DNA from: Propionicimonas sp020161015
GTDB lineage: Bacteria > Actinomycetota > Actinomycetes > Propionibacteriales > Propionibacteriaceae
DNA: 64,000 bases
Assembly (NCBI RefSeq): GCF_964266745.1
Contig: NZ_CAXWGX010000023.1
Location: 248,001 to 312,000 of the forward strand
Direction of reading: 5' to 3'
A program made the position numbers and the translations under genes. Position 1 is the stretch's first letter. The number at the start of each line of letters is the position of its first letter. The notes beneath the pieces are model-generated. The model was given only the letters and a program-made list of their open reading frames with translations. It did not search any database and was not told the origin of the DNA. Positions 1-7,739 of this stretch are shown in pieces.

Positions 1-515
1 GCGTAGACGAGGTTGCCGTCCCAGGCCCCACGGCACCAGTAGGACTTGGGTGCCAGCGACTCGACGGGCATTCCCAGCCGTTCGAGCAGCTTCGCCGAGC
101 GCACATTCTCCGGCGACAGTTGGCCGAAGATCCGGTGGCACCCGAGGCGCTCGATCGGATCGGCGACCACGGCGGAGGCGGCCTCGCACGCGAACCCCCT
201 GCCTTGGAACTCGGTCCGCAGGGTGAAGCCGATCTCGGCGACGCCCCCATGCTCGTCGAGTCTCACGTAGAGGTCGCCGATGAGTTCGCCGTCCCGTTCG
301 ATACCGATCTGACGCGGTTCGCCAGGGAGGACGTCGACCCACCCCGTCTGGGCCGCGACGTGCCGCTCCACCCGCTCCCGCGACACGGGAAGGTCCCAGT
401 CCTGTAGTGCCGCCACGTCCGGGTCGTTGCGGTAGGCGAGGATAACGTCGATGTCCTGCTCACGCAGCGGGCGCAGAATCAGGTGCTCCGTGCGGAGGGG
501 GTAGGGCGAACTCAT
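1..515 (-). CDS. GNAT N-acetyltransferase, partial (3' end off the window)
   Basis: About 171 residues are visible, reading from an ATG at 515 to the left edge with no stop, so the C-terminus lies outside. The protein begins MSSPYPLRTEHLILRPL, the usual opening of RimJ/RimL-type GNAT enzymes. It has the central strand GELIGDLYVRLDEHGGVAEIGF and the acetyl-CoA loop FQGRGFACEA (the Q/R-x-x-G-x-G/A motif), then ENVRSAKLLERLGM. Family members acetylate amino groups of proteins, antibiotics or small molecules with acetyl-CoA; the substrate cannot be told here. A promoter TTGTCG (550-545), 17-base spacer, GATGCT (527-522) ends 6 bases before the ATG, so the message is probably leaderless. Confidence 0.85.
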   Translation of the reverse strand, partial: MSSPYPLRTEHLILRPLREQDIDVILAYRNDPDVAALQDWDLPVSRERVERHVAAQTGWVDVLPGEPRQIGIERDGELIGDLYVRLDEHGGVAEIGFTLRTEFQGRGFACEAASAVVADPIERLGCHRIFGQLSPENVRSAKLLERLGMPVESLAPKSYWCRGAWDGNLVY

Positions 516-868
516 GCGTTCAGCATCCCCACTGCGTGCCAGCGCGACAAGCGGAGACCCGGCCGGCGCCTGAGGGGGCAAAGTCGCATGGTCTTGCGCA
601 GCTCCCAGGTAGGGCCAGCATTCGTGGCTCACCCGTCGAAGCTACTGAGGGACGGGGCTATTCGGCACCGAGCCAAGCAGGGCAGCCACGTTGTTACCCG
701 CATCCTCTCGAGATACCTGGAGGACCCAGTTGAGACCGTTCGCGGTTCTGAGGTCGAGGCCGCCGGCCAGCATGATCGGCAGCTCAGGGTTGTCTTTGTG
801 GCGCCTGTCGGGTCCGCCTTTGGTGGGTGCCCCGCGGCCGCGCCCTGTGGTCGGTGGTCTCCCGAGGC
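516..868. other. Gene-free stretch with no convincing coding sequence
   Basis: This stretch separates the GNAT gene from the end of the DUF1254 gene. It holds the GNAT promoter at 522-550. Beyond that I see no repeat, strong hairpin or gene with a ribosome site. The minus strand around 790-642 reads a short stretch resembling the LAGGL loop of TIM-barrel enzymes before a stop. It is too short and has no start, so at most it is a remnant. Confidence 0.5.
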
Positions 869-2119
869 TCAAGCCACTTCGAACACGGGCATCGGGAAGC
901 CGTTGTCCTGAATGTCCTGGCTCGGGCCGTAAAGTCGGACGATCACATAGGAGTCCTTTTCGGGCAGCGGGAGGTAGTTGCTGTTGTCGCGGTTGCGTTC
1001 GGCGTCGGCACTGAGCTCGATGGTGTAGTAGCCCTCGGCATCGGGGGTGAGGGTACGGTCGCCGCGGCTGTGCCGGTTCAGCGCATTCGGGGCCATCAGC
1101 CGGTTGTCGTTCCCGTAGACGGTGAACGACCAGAACTCGCTGACGTCCGGAGGAAGGAATCGGACTCGGTAGGACTTGCCGTTCGCGCCGTTGAGGGGCA
1201 GGCCATCCGACCCGGTCTCGGTCTTGAGATAGACGGACTCCACCGGTGGAAGGCCCCACTGGCCGAGGTAGGTACCCTCAGCAAAGACGTCGCGCTGCTC
1301 GGACTGAAGGTCGGCTCGCGTGCCCAGAAGCCGCTTGGAGTTGGTCATCTGCGGAGCGAGTGCGCGGAGGTGCTCCATTCCCAGCCGTTCGCCACGGGCG
1401 GCCGCCTCCCGTTGCTCGGGAGTGAAGTCGTCCTTCCCCGGCGCGAGGCCGATCTCGCCGTATCGGGCCAACCAGTCAGCATCTGTCCTTGCCATCGAGC
1501 CGTCTGCGAGCACGAAGTTCACTCGCTCAAGCCAGGTGGTCGAATCCGGGTCAGGGAACGACCGCTGCGTCGGAGGAGGCGGGGTCGATCCGGTCACTTC
1601 CGACAGACCTTGAACTCGCCACTTGTCCTGAAGCGCTCGCGCAGGTGCGAGATCATCCCCCCCGACGGTCATGATCCGCCCCATGACCTTGATGAGGTTT
1701 GAGTCCGAGCGGACCACCTCGTCGATCCCCTCAGGAACCTCACCACTCCAGTCCCCGCCGGCGAAGAGGAACCGGCCGCCGGCGGTGCCGCGCGTGCGGG
1801 ACCCAATCATGGCGTTGGTGTAGTGACCGAGGTCCATCGTGTGCAGGATCCAGTACCGGCCCTCGTCGTGGTCGGGGATCGTCACGACCACCGGCTCGCT
1901 GGCCACATCGAACCACCCCTGCAGGTGGAGGGTGTCGTTGTTGATCGTGGGGTGCGCGGTGTAGGTGTCGTCCGCGAGGTCCGTCAGGAGTTGGAACTCG
2001 TTGATGGGGCGACCCGGCTGGATCGTCGTCTCGTAGAGGAACTTGTACGCCTCGTCGATCGAGTACCCGTAGAGATAGGCATCCACGGCCAGCTGGTCAG
2101 AAATCTGGATGTGCTCCAC
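869..2119 (-). CDS. DUF1254/DUF1214 domain protein
   Basis: About 416 residues. The N-terminal half (DAYLYGYSIDEAYKFLY, then NNDTLHLQGWFDV and DEGRYWILHTMDLGHY near residues 10-105) matches DUF1254. The C-terminal part (GKSYRVRFLPPDVSEFWSFTVYG, then GYYTIELSADA and LPLPEKDSYVIVRLYGPS, residues about 305-400) matches DUF1214. These domains normally occur together in secreted or envelope proteins of unknown activity; no signal peptide is visible here. I place the start at GTG 2119, not at the upstream ATG (2155). The sequence GTGACA (2155-2150), 17 bases, TAGACT (2132-2127), 7 bases, GTG makes a leaderless promoter, and the ATG would lie inside its -35 box. It is a single-gene unit. Confidence 0.85.
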   Translation of the reverse strand: MEHIQISDQLAVDAYLYGYSIDEAYKFLYETTIQPGRPINEFQLLTDLADDTYTAHPTINNDTLHLQGWFDVASEPVVVTIPDHDEGRYWILHTMDLGHYTNAMIGSRTRGTAGGRFLFAGGDWSGEVPEGIDEVVRSDSNLIKVMGRIMTVGGDDLAPARALQDKWRVQGLSEVTGSTPPPPTQRSFPDPDSTTWLERVNFVLADGSMARTDADWLARYGEIGLAPGKDDFTPEQREAAARGERLGMEHLRALAPQMTNSKRLLGTRADLQSEQRDVFAEGTYLGQWGLPPVESVYLKTETGSDGLPLNGANGKSYRVRFLPPDVSEFWSFTVYGNDNRLMAPNALNRHSRGDRTLTPDAEGYYTIELSADAERNRDNSNYLPLPEKDSYVIVRLYGPSQDIQDNGFPMPVFEVA

Positions 2120-2126
2120 ACAAAGG

Positions 2127-2155
2127 AGTCTAGGAAGATTCGAAGCGGGTGTCAC
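2127..2155 (-). promoter_or_regulatory. Leaderless promoter of the DUF1254/DUF1214 gene
   Basis: The minus strand has GTGACA at 2155-2150 and TAGACT at 2132-2127 with exactly 17 bases between them. The GTG start at 2119 sits where transcription should begin. There is no Shine-Dalgarno sequence before it. Confidence 0.6.
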
Positions 2156-2177
2156 CGAGATTGCACCGTCACTGCTG

Positions 2178-2279
2178 GCGGCAGATGAGGTCGCGGCCGG
2201 GCAGCCGGAGGCTACCGTCCGCGGCGCGGCAGATGAGGTCGCGGCCGGGCAGCCGGAGGCTACCGTCCGCGGCGCGGCA
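2178..2279. repeat. Two tandem copies of a 48-bp repeat
   Basis: Positions 2178-2225 and 2226-2273 are identical 48-base units in direct tandem, followed by a 6-base start of a third copy. The unit begins GCGGCAGATGAGGTCGCGGC after the first two bases and ends in ACCGTCCGCGGC. It lies between the DUF1254 gene start and the end of vapC. Perfect identity suggests a recent duplication. It contains no open coding segment that I can support. Confidence 0.9.
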
Positions 2280-2290
2280 TGATCGCGAAG

Positions 2291-2692
2291 TCAGCGACTG
2301 GCCTTGATGACCTCGATGCTGCAGCGGGGGCCGGTGGATCGGGCGAGACGCTGATCGCCGGTGAGGAGGGGCACCTCAAGCGCTTCGGCCAGCGCTACGT
2401 AGGCAGCGTCATAGATCGTGAGGTTGTCGCGCAGTTCCCAGCACCGGGTCAGCAGCGGAGTGTGCTCGACCCGCTGGATCGGCAGGTCCCGCAGATCATC
2501 CAGGGCAAGCCCGACCCGACGAGAATCGACCTGCCCGGCACGGGCCAGGCCGCGCCAGACCGAGACCACCTCGAGGTCGATCATGGACGGCGCGGCGAGC
2601 TGCTCACCGAGCAACCTGCTGCGCACCGTGTCGCCGTCCGGGCCGTCGTCGAGCAGGGCGACAGACAGGACGCTGGCATCAATGACGAGCAC
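2291..2692 (-). CDS. vapC: VapC-type PIN-domain ribonuclease toxin
   Basis: A 133-residue PIN-domain protein. It opens MLVIDASVL with the first catalytic aspartate (D5), has a mid-domain acidic region around SMIDLEVVSVWRGL, and continues with NLTIYDAAYVALAEALEVPLLTGDQRLA, which carries the remaining conserved Asp residues (DAAYVALA and GDQRLA). VapC toxins are metal-dependent endoribonucleases that cut tRNA or other RNA and are neutralised by a partner VapB. The ATG at 2692 lies 14 bases inside the end of the upstream antitoxin gene, so the two are translationally coupled. Length and motifs are normal, so the toxin looks intact. Confidence 0.92.
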   Translation of the reverse strand: MLVIDASVLSVALLDDGPDGDTVRSRLLGEQLAAPSMIDLEVVSVWRGLARAGQVDSRRVGLALDDLRDLPIQRVEHTPLLTRCWELRDNLTIYDAAYVALAEALEVPLLTGDQRLARSTGPRCSIEVIKASR

Positions 2693-2909
2693 GGTCGAAC
2701 CGCAACGCGCTCACCGCGTCCGCCAACGGCAGCGACCCGCCTGCCCTGCCCCCGGCGCGGGCCAACACCTCGTCCAGCGTGGGCCGGGCCGCCTCCGCGA
2801 TCAGCCTCGAGCGCAGGTACTCCTGTAGCGACTGGTGTGCCGCGCTTGCCCGCTGCCGCAGGACCGCGTGAGTGTCCTCGGGTACATCCTTGATCTGAAT
2901 ATTCGGCAT
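2679..2909 (-). CDS. vapB: VapB-type antitoxin (Arc/ribbon-helix-helix)
   Basis: A 76-residue protein starting MPNIQIKDVPEDTHAVLRQR, a ribbon-helix-helix DNA-binding start (strand NIQIKDVP, then a helix). The acidic C-terminal half (EAARPTLDEVLARAG...) is the expected toxin-binding tail. The start at ATG 2909 is chosen over an upstream in-frame one because CATAAT (2921-2916) ends 6 bases before it and a perfect palindrome lies just upstream. It overlaps vapC by 14 bases. VapB proteins bind VapC and repress their own operon. Confidence 0.9.
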   Translation of the reverse strand: MPNIQIKDVPEDTHAVLRQRASAAHQSLQEYLRSRLIAEAARPTLDEVLARAGGRAGGSLPLADAVSALRFDRARH

Positions 2910-2915
2910 GGAGCC

Positions 2916-2944
2916 ATTATGGCGCCCTGGGCGCCGATTCGGAA
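2916..2944 (-). promoter_or_regulatory. vapBC promoter with palindromic operator
   Basis: The perfect palindrome GGCGCCCTGGGCGCC (7+1+7) covers 2921-2935. It fills most of the spacer between TTCCGA (2944-2939) and the -10 box CATAAT (2921-2916). A VapB dimer bound there would block the polymerase, which is the usual autoregulation of vapBC operons. The antitoxin ATG starts 6 bases after the -10 box. Confidence 0.65.
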
Positions 2945-3039
2945 GCATACGCAGATCGGCAGAATCGTGCGTCCCATGAGCGGGTGCGGCTCTGCGTATC
3001 GCTCTCACGCACCTACTCCCGGCGCGTTGGAGGAGGACG

Positions 3040-3285
3040 TCAGTTCTCGGCGCGGCGCACCATCTCCTCGGCGATCCAGCGGGCGGTCTCGCGGGTGCAC
3101 GCGCCCGGGTCGCCGAAGCTGACGGCGAACACGCCGGTGATCTCGGTCAGCTGGGGGACGCCGCGCAGCCCGAGGATCGCGTCCGCCTCCGCCGCGTACT
3201 CGTCGACGGGGGCGCCCTCGGCCACCAGCCCCACCGGGTCGGCCTCGGCAAGGATCCGGATGAGCTCTTCGCGCGTGATGGCCAT
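3040..3285 (-). CDS. Small uncharacterised protein
   Basis: An 81-residue soluble, acidic protein (MAITREELIRILAEADPVGL..., ending ARWIAEEMVRRAEN). It looks mainly helical and has no membrane segment, signal peptide or metal motif that I recognise. The start is supported by TAGGCT (3297-3292) ending 6 bases before ATG 3285, a leaderless arrangement seen repeatedly in this window. It is transcribed away from the radical-SAM gene at 3373. Composition and codon use look like a real gene, but I assign no function. Confidence 0.6.
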   Translation of the reverse strand: MAITREELIRILAEADPVGLVAEGAPVDEYAAEADAILGLRGVPQLTEITGVFAVSFGDPGACTRETARWIAEEMVRRAEN

Positions 3286-3332
3286 GGCCCGAGCCTAGAA
3301 GACCGCGGGGCCTCCCGCCGCACCTGACCGTC

Positions 3333-3349
3333 ACCCGCCTCGGGCGGGT
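3333..3349. promoter_or_regulatory. Perfect inverted repeat between divergent genes
   Basis: ACCCGCC-TCG-GGCGGGT is a perfect 7-bp inverted repeat located 24-40 bases before the radical-SAM gene start (3373). Its place near the -35 region of the rightward gene suggests an operator, but a small RNA hairpin is not excluded. Confidence 0.35.
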
Positions 3350-3372
3350 CACCGGTCTGCGACGATGGCGGT

Positions 3373-4686
3373 ATGGGCTCGGGAAGGTCGTCGGGCCGCC
3401 TGCGTCACCCCGCGGAGCCGGTGGTGGGGGACGCCGCGCGCGTCGTCGGGCTGGTCGACGGTCCGCTCGGCGCCTACGTGCACGTGCCCTTCTGCTCCCG
3501 CATCTGCCCGTTCTGCCCCTACAACAAGGTCGTTCCGCGCACCGGGCAGCCCGAACGGTACTTCGACGCGCTGCTGGCCGAGGCACGCGGCTACGTCGAC
3601 GCGGGTGTGGCCGGGGGGACGGGCTTCACGTCCCTGTACGTGGGCGGTGGCACGCCGACGCTCTTTCCCGACCTGCTCGGGCCGGTGCTCGACGCGCTCC
3701 CGGTGACGGGGGAGCGTGCGATCGAGGTGCTGCCGTCCCACGCGACGCCCGAACGCCTGGACGAGCTGCGCCGGCTCGGCTTCACCGCGGTCAGCGTCGG
3801 CGTCCAGTCGTTCTCGGATGAGGTGCTGCGCCACCTGCGCCGTCCGCACGACGCGCGGCAGGCACGTGCGGCCCTCGAGGACGCCGTGGGACGGTTCGAC
3901 CTCGTCGACGCCGACCTGATCCTCGACGTCGAGTACGACGACGCCCACGCCGGGTCGTTCCTGCGCGATCTGGTCGGCTGCTTCGAGCTCGGCGTGCACC
4001 AGGTCTCCACCTACCCGCTGATGCGGTTCGGCTACACCGCCTTCGGGCCGGCCGCCCACGACCGCCGCCGCGAGCACGAAGTGCTGGCCGAGGCCACACG
4101 GCTGGCCCGCGAGCACGGGTACGAGCGGCGATCGGTGTGGACGTTCAACCGTCCCGACGCCCCCAGCTACACCTCGATCACCCGGCGGCGCTTCCTCGGC
4201 CTGGGCGCCGGGGCGTCGTCCTTCCTCGGCCGCGACTTCCTGGTGAACCACTTCGGCGTCGAGACCTACGTCGCCGCGCTCGACGCCGGACGGCTGCCGG
4301 TCGCGCAGCGCATGCACCTCGGACGCCTCGGTGGGCCGCTCTACGACGCCTTCTGGCAGGCGTACTCCGGGCGGCTGTGCCCGCCGGCGCGCGGCTCGTC
4401 CGAGCCCGCGGGGGTGCTGCTGCGCCCGGCGGCGGCCCTCTTGGCGGCTGGCGGGCTGCTCACGCCGGCCGGGCCGGGCGGCTGCCGGGCCCTCACCCCG
4501 CGGGGCTTCGACCGGTACCACGACCTCGAGCGCTGGGTGACCTACCACCTGATCGAGCCGCTGTGGTCGCAGATGCTCGCCGAGCACGCGCACGAGGGCG
4601 GACGCGCCGGCTGGGCGGCGCCGGAGTCCGCGCACCGGCGCCGGCTCTGGACGGTCGTGGAGGCCCTCACCCGGCGTCCGCTCTAG
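3373..4686 (+). CDS. HemN-like radical-SAM protein
   Basis: 437 residues. The [4Fe-4S]-binding motif CSRICPFC (C-x3-C-x2-C) lies near residue 43, preceded by AYVHVPF as in HemN/HemW. It is followed by the GGGTPT motif (SLYVGGGTPTLFP), VSVGVQSFSDEVLRHLRRPH, and a later FLGLGAGASSFLG segment, as in HemN-family enzymes that act on porphyrins or haem. HemN makes protoporphyrinogen IX, HemW inserts haem, and HutW/ChuW open haem. The Leu/Ala-rich C-terminal domain (about residues 330-437) does not let me choose. A GACGAT box ends 6 bases before ATG 3373. Its TAG stop shares the bases CTAG with the stop of the opposite radical-SAM gene. Confidence 0.8.
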   Translation: MGSGRSSGRLRHPAEPVVGDAARVVGLVDGPLGAYVHVPFCSRICPFCPYNKVVPRTGQPERYFDALLAEARGYVDAGVAGGTGFTSLYVGGGTPTLFPDLLGPVLDALPVTGERAIEVLPSHATPERLDELRRLGFTAVSVGVQSFSDEVLRHLRRPHDARQARAALEDAVGRFDLVDADLILDVEYDDAHAGSFLRDLVGCFELGVHQVSTYPLMRFGYTAFGPAAHDRRREHEVLAEATRLAREHGYERRSVWTFNRPDAPSYTSITRRRFLGLGAGASSFLGRDFLVNHFGVETYVAALDAGRLPVAQRMHLGRLGGPLYDAFWQAYSGRLCPPARGSSEPAGVLLRPAAALLAAGGLLTPAGPGGCRALTPRGFDRYHDLERWVTYHLIEPLWSQMLAEHAHEGGRAGWAAPESAHRRRLWTVVEALTRRPL

Positions 4687-5630
4687 GGTCGCGCCGCCCG
4701 TCCGCGCAGCAGGGACGGGTACCGGCGGACGACCTCGGCCACCACCGCCGGATCACCGCGGAACAGCAGGGACAGCTCGGCGGCGAAGGTGAAGCCGCAC
4801 TGCTCGCACAGGCCGGGGATCTCGCTGCACCGCCCGCACGTCCACTGCTCGCCGTCCTCGACCACGACGCACTGCGGGCACGGGCGCGGGGCCGACAGGT
4901 CCGCGACCCGCGGCAGGGCAGCGGCGAGGTTCACCACCGGGTAGCCGTCCCTGATCAGGGCCGTGATGCGCTCGCACACGTCCCGGCGCTGCTCCGGTTC
5001 CAGAGTGAGCGCCTCGGTGCCCGGGTAGGGGGTGTGCAGGTTGTAGGACACCCCGCGCACCGCCGGCAGCGCGGTGGCCAGCCGGGCCACGTCCTCGACG
5101 TCATCGACGTTCTCCCGGTTCACGGCCATGTAGAGGCACAGGTTGGGCGTCGTCGCGGTCTCGATGGCGGCCAGGATCCGGTCGTAGGTCCGTCCCCGGA
5201 TCGCGTCGTGGTGCTCGCGCGTCCCGTCCAGGCTGACCAGCACCAGGTCGGCCTCGGGAAGGTCGACGCCGCGCGTCCCGTTCGTCACCACGCCCACCCA
5301 GCCGAAGCCGAGCGAGCGTGCCTCGGCGATCACATCGTGCAGGGTCCGCGTCCCGTCGTGCCACAGCAGCGGTTCGCCCCCGTAGAGCAGCAGGATGCGC
5401 ACGCCCTGGGCGCGCAGCCGCCGCAGATCCTGTTGCAGGGTCGCGAACGGGTAGTCGACCCTGCGCAGGTTGGCCACCGCGCAGTGGCGGCAGGCGAGGT
5501 TGCAGCGGTCGGTCACGATCAGCGAGCCGACGATCGGGTCGCGCCGGCGGAACAGCACCGTGCTCAGGCCGAACCACCCCAGCCCTGCCCAGAAGCCGAG
5601 CCGGGAGCGGGCCGGGGTGGCGGTGGTCAT
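4683..5630 (-). CDS. Radical-SAM protein with Cys-rich C-terminus
   Basis: 315 residues. The cluster motif CNLACRHC (C-x3-C-x2-C) is near residue 45, followed by LLYGGEPLLW (the S-adenosylmethionine GGE motif), VVTNGTRG and LVLVSLDGTREHHDAIRG. The C-terminus carries paired cysteines (CPQC, CGRC, CEQC at about residues 250-280), enough for an extra Fe-S cluster or zinc site, as in SPASM/twitch enzymes. ATG 5630 overlaps the stop of the SHOCT gene as ATGA, so the two are coupled. No small precursor peptide is visible nearby, so a peptide-modifying role is unproven. Substrate unknown. Confidence 0.82.
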   Translation of the reverse strand: MTTATPARSRLGFWAGLGWFGLSTVLFRRRDPIVGSLIVTDRCNLACRHCAVANLRRVDYPFATLQQDLRRLRAQGVRILLLYGGEPLLWHDGTRTLHDVIAEARSLGFGWVGVVTNGTRGVDLPEADLVLVSLDGTREHHDAIRGRTYDRILAAIETATTPNLCLYMAVNRENVDDVEDVARLATALPAVRGVSYNLHTPYPGTEALTLEPEQRRDVCERITALIRDGYPVVNLAAALPRVADLSAPRPCPQCVVVEDGEQWTCGRCSEIPGLCEQCGFTFAAELSLLFRGDPAVVAEVVRRYPSLLRGRAARP

Positions 5631-5935
5631 GGGGTGCCGCCGGCGTCCCCGGTGAGCACGTCGCGCATCGCGCGGTACTGGGACGCATCGAGCTCGCCGC
5701 GCGCGAACCGCTCCCGCAGCACCGTCAGCGCGGGGTCGGCGTCGTCGCCGGAGCACGGATGCGGAGGCCACCGGCGGTCGAGTTCGCGTCGCGCGATGAC
5801 GAGGGCCCCGGCCCAGAAGGCCAGGTAGGCGGCCATCGAGGCCAGCCCGGACAGGCGGGTGTCCCGCCCCGACAGCAGTCGACCACTCGGACCGTAGAAC
5901 GGATGCACACTGACCACCCCCACGCGTCGACGCAC
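5627..5935 (-). CDS. SHOCT-domain small membrane protein
   Basis: Up to 102 residues. One hydrophobic segment (LASMAAYLAFWAGALVIARREL, residues about 31-52) is followed by a linker and the SHOCT motif LTVLRERFARGELDASQYRAMRDVL near the C-terminus. SHOCT is a short helical pair found at the ends of many bacterial membrane proteins, perhaps for oligomerisation. The GTG at 5935 is the longest start; GTG codons at 5923, 5917 and 5908 are also possible. Its stop overlaps the radical-SAM start (ATGA), so they form an operon. Confidence 0.7.
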   Translation of the reverse strand: MRRRVGVVSVHPFYGPSGRLLSGRDTRLSGLASMAAYLAFWAGALVIARRELDRRWPPHPCSGDDADPALTVLRERFARGELDASQYRAMRDVLTGDAGGTP

Positions 5936-6090
5936 TTCCAGCCTAGAGCCGTGCGAGGGGTGCGAGGCGATCCCCGGAGAAGTCCGCCGCGGCCTCTCCG
6001 GCGGGGTCGCGGAGGCCTAGAATTGATCCTGCGGGGGCCCGCCGAGGCGGCCAGACCGGTTGCCACGCGACCGCCCGCAGGAGGTCAGTC

Positions 6091-6801
6091 ATGACCGACC
6101 AGGAACTCGCGTTCCAGTGGGACGCGGACCACCGTCTCGCCGCCACCACCGCGCTCGCCTCAGGCGTCCTCGTCCTCCTCGGCACGGCGTTGGTGTTCAG
6201 CGTGGGGATGGGGCCGATCGAAGCCCTCATCGCCGGCCAGCCCGCCGCGCCCTTCGGGGTGACGGTGCTCGGCGGGCTGCTGCTCATCGTGGACGTCGCG
6301 CTGCTGGCGTTCGTCGTCGCGCTGGCGCACGCCTTCACCGAGGGCCGCTCGTTCGGGCTCACGGTGACGACCGCGGTCGCGTCCCTCGCCACCGCCGCAG
6401 CCGCCGGCGTGCACCTGACCTGGGCGCACCTGGCCACGTCCCCGGAGACGGAGGCGCCGGCGCAGGTCACCCAGTTCGCCACGTGGCTCGCTGTGAACCT
6501 GTGGATGCTGCCCCTGTTCGGGCTGCTCGTCGGCGCCACGCTCGCCGCGCTCGCCCTTGCCCTGCGGCACAGCCCGTTCCGGTTCGCGCGGCGGATCGGG
6601 ACGGCGTCCGCCGTGATCGGTGCGCTGCTCCTGCTTCTGGCACCGTTCAGCGGCTTCGGGCCCGAGCAGCCGGCCTTCATCGCCGTGGCGGCGATCATGC
6701 TCTCCACAGGCGCGATCAGCGTGCTGCTGCTCGTCGCGCTCGTCCGGCTCGGACTGCTGCTGGCCGGGTCGCGCCGGAGGGCGTCCGTGCCTGTCGGGTG
6801 A
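6091..6801 (+). CDS. Polytopic membrane protein, function unknown
   Basis: 236 residues with about six membrane segments: near residues 17-40, 58-82, 88-110, 130-155, 165-186 and 196-218. Short loops separate them. I see no transporter or enzyme signature. A good ribosome site (GCAGGAGGTCAGTC) lies 5-10 bases before ATG 6091. The last 12 residues are basic (GSRRRASVPVG). It is divergent from the SHOCT/radical-SAM operon. It may be a DUF4386-like or related integral membrane protein, but I am not sure. Confidence 0.65.
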   Translation: MTDQELAFQWDADHRLAATTALASGVLVLLGTALVFSVGMGPIEALIAGQPAAPFGVTVLGGLLLIVDVALLAFVVALAHAFTEGRSFGLTVTTAVASLATAAAAGVHLTWAHLATSPETEAPAQVTQFATWLAVNLWMLPLFGLLVGATLAALALALRHSPFRFARRIGTASAVIGALLLLLAPFSGFGPEQPAFIAVAAIMLSTGAISVLLLVALVRLGLLLAGSRRRASVPVG

Positions 6802-6856
6802 GGTGTTCGGAGCGAACCAGCCGTGCGGGGCCGCTCGCGGGGCTAGCGTGTGAACC

Positions 6857-7153
6857 GTGCCCGCCAGCGTGAACCCGACGACGCCGTGGCGGCCGGCGTG
6901 GGCCGTCGTGGTCGCCCTCGTCGTCCTCGTGGCCTGCATCCCTCTCGGATTCGCCTTCATCCGGCTGATCCTGTTGTCCAACGGTGACCCGGTGGGTCTT
7001 TTCGTCGGAGGGCTGGGGACGCTCGCCACGCTGCCGCCCGCCTTCGCGATGATCCGCTACCTCGCCCGCGGGGGACGAACCGCCTTCGCCGTCGGTGCGA
7101 TCTGGGGCGGGCTCACCATCGGGATGAACCTGCTGGCGATGCTGCCGCACTGA
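6857..7153 (+). CDS. Small membrane protein, function unknown
   Basis: 98 residues with three hydrophobic segments: AWAVVVALVVLVACIPLGFA (about 14-33), VGLFVGGLGTLATLPPAFAM (46-65) and TAFAVGAIWGGLTIGMNLLA (75-94). No family is recognised. TAGCGT (6844-6849) lies exactly 7 bases before GTG 6857, with no ribosome site, which points to a leaderless message starting at this GTG. It follows the 6091 gene but has its own promoter. Confidence 0.55.
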   Translation: MPASVNPTTPWRPAWAVVVALVVLVACIPLGFAFIRLILLSNGDPVGLFVGGLGTLATLPPAFAMIRYLARGGRTAFAVGAIWGGLTIGMNLLAMLPH

Positions 7154-7240
7154 CCGGTCGAGGGTGCGGGGCTGGCGTCCCGGTGCAACGAAACCCCGCC
7201 GGACCGCGTGGAGAGGGAAACCGAGCGGGAGGATCCGGCG

Positions 7241-7687
7241 ATGCGTCCACTGGTGTTGCTCGCGGTCGTGCTGACGGGGTGCACCGCGATCCCGGCTGCC
7301 CCGGCCGCGCCGCCGAGCCCTGAGCCGGTCGTGCTGCTGCTCAAGGCGGAGGCCAGGGGCGGGCTGTGCGTGACCGGGACAACCTGCGAGTCGAGCATCA
7401 CGGTGCTGAGCGACGGCACCTGGACCGCGGTGGGCAACGGCGGGACGCGGTCCGGCACCCTGCCGGGCGGCCGGGTCGCCGCCCTCGCCGACGCCGTCGC
7501 GCAGACCGGCCTGGCCGAGGCGCCGCCGTTCACCGGCACCTGCCCGATCGCCTACGACGGCCAGGAGCAGGTGCTCACCTGGCTCGAGGCGGGCGCGCAG
7601 GTCAGCATCGCGTCCTGCGAGCGCGAGTTCGACCCGGACGACCCGCTGGTCGCCGCGGCCGCCGAGCTCTCGACCGAGCTGGGCTGA
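7241..7687 (+). CDS. Putative lipoprotein
   Basis: 148 residues beginning MRPLVLLAVVLTGCTAIP, a short lipoprotein signal with lipobox LTGC (Cys at about residue 14). The mature part is a small exported domain with two further cysteine pairs (CVTGTTC and the TCPI/SCER region). It reads like the protease-inhibitor-like or uncharacterised lipoproteins of actinobacteria (repeated GTWTAVGNGG and GTLPGGRVAALADAV). Start ATG 7241 is preferred over an upstream in-frame GTG at 7208 because GGGAGGATCCGGCG is well placed before it and the signal peptide starts there. Confidence 0.7.
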   Translation: MRPLVLLAVVLTGCTAIPAAPAAPPSPEPVVLLLKAEARGGLCVTGTTCESSITVLSDGTWTAVGNGGTRSGTLPGGRVAALADAVAQTGLAEAPPFTGTCPIAYDGQEQVLTWLEAGAQVSIASCEREFDPDDPLVAAAAELSTELG

Positions 7688-7739
7688 CCCGATCGGTGGG
7701 GCCCTTCCCGGCGGCGACGAGCGATGGGAGGCTGTGCCC

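Noticed and set aside
642..790. Minus-strand segment reading like the LAGGL loop of TIM-barrel enzymes before a stop
   Set aside because: Too short, no start or ribosome site, and only a loose resemblance; at most a decayed gene end.
2178..2279. Tandem repeat as a CRISPR array
   Set aside because: The units touch with no unique spacers, and no cas genes are in the window.
4683..6090. RiPP (modified peptide) gene set around the radical-SAM genes
   Set aside because: No small precursor peptide gene or exporter could be identified; the intergenic space to 6090 shows no candidate.
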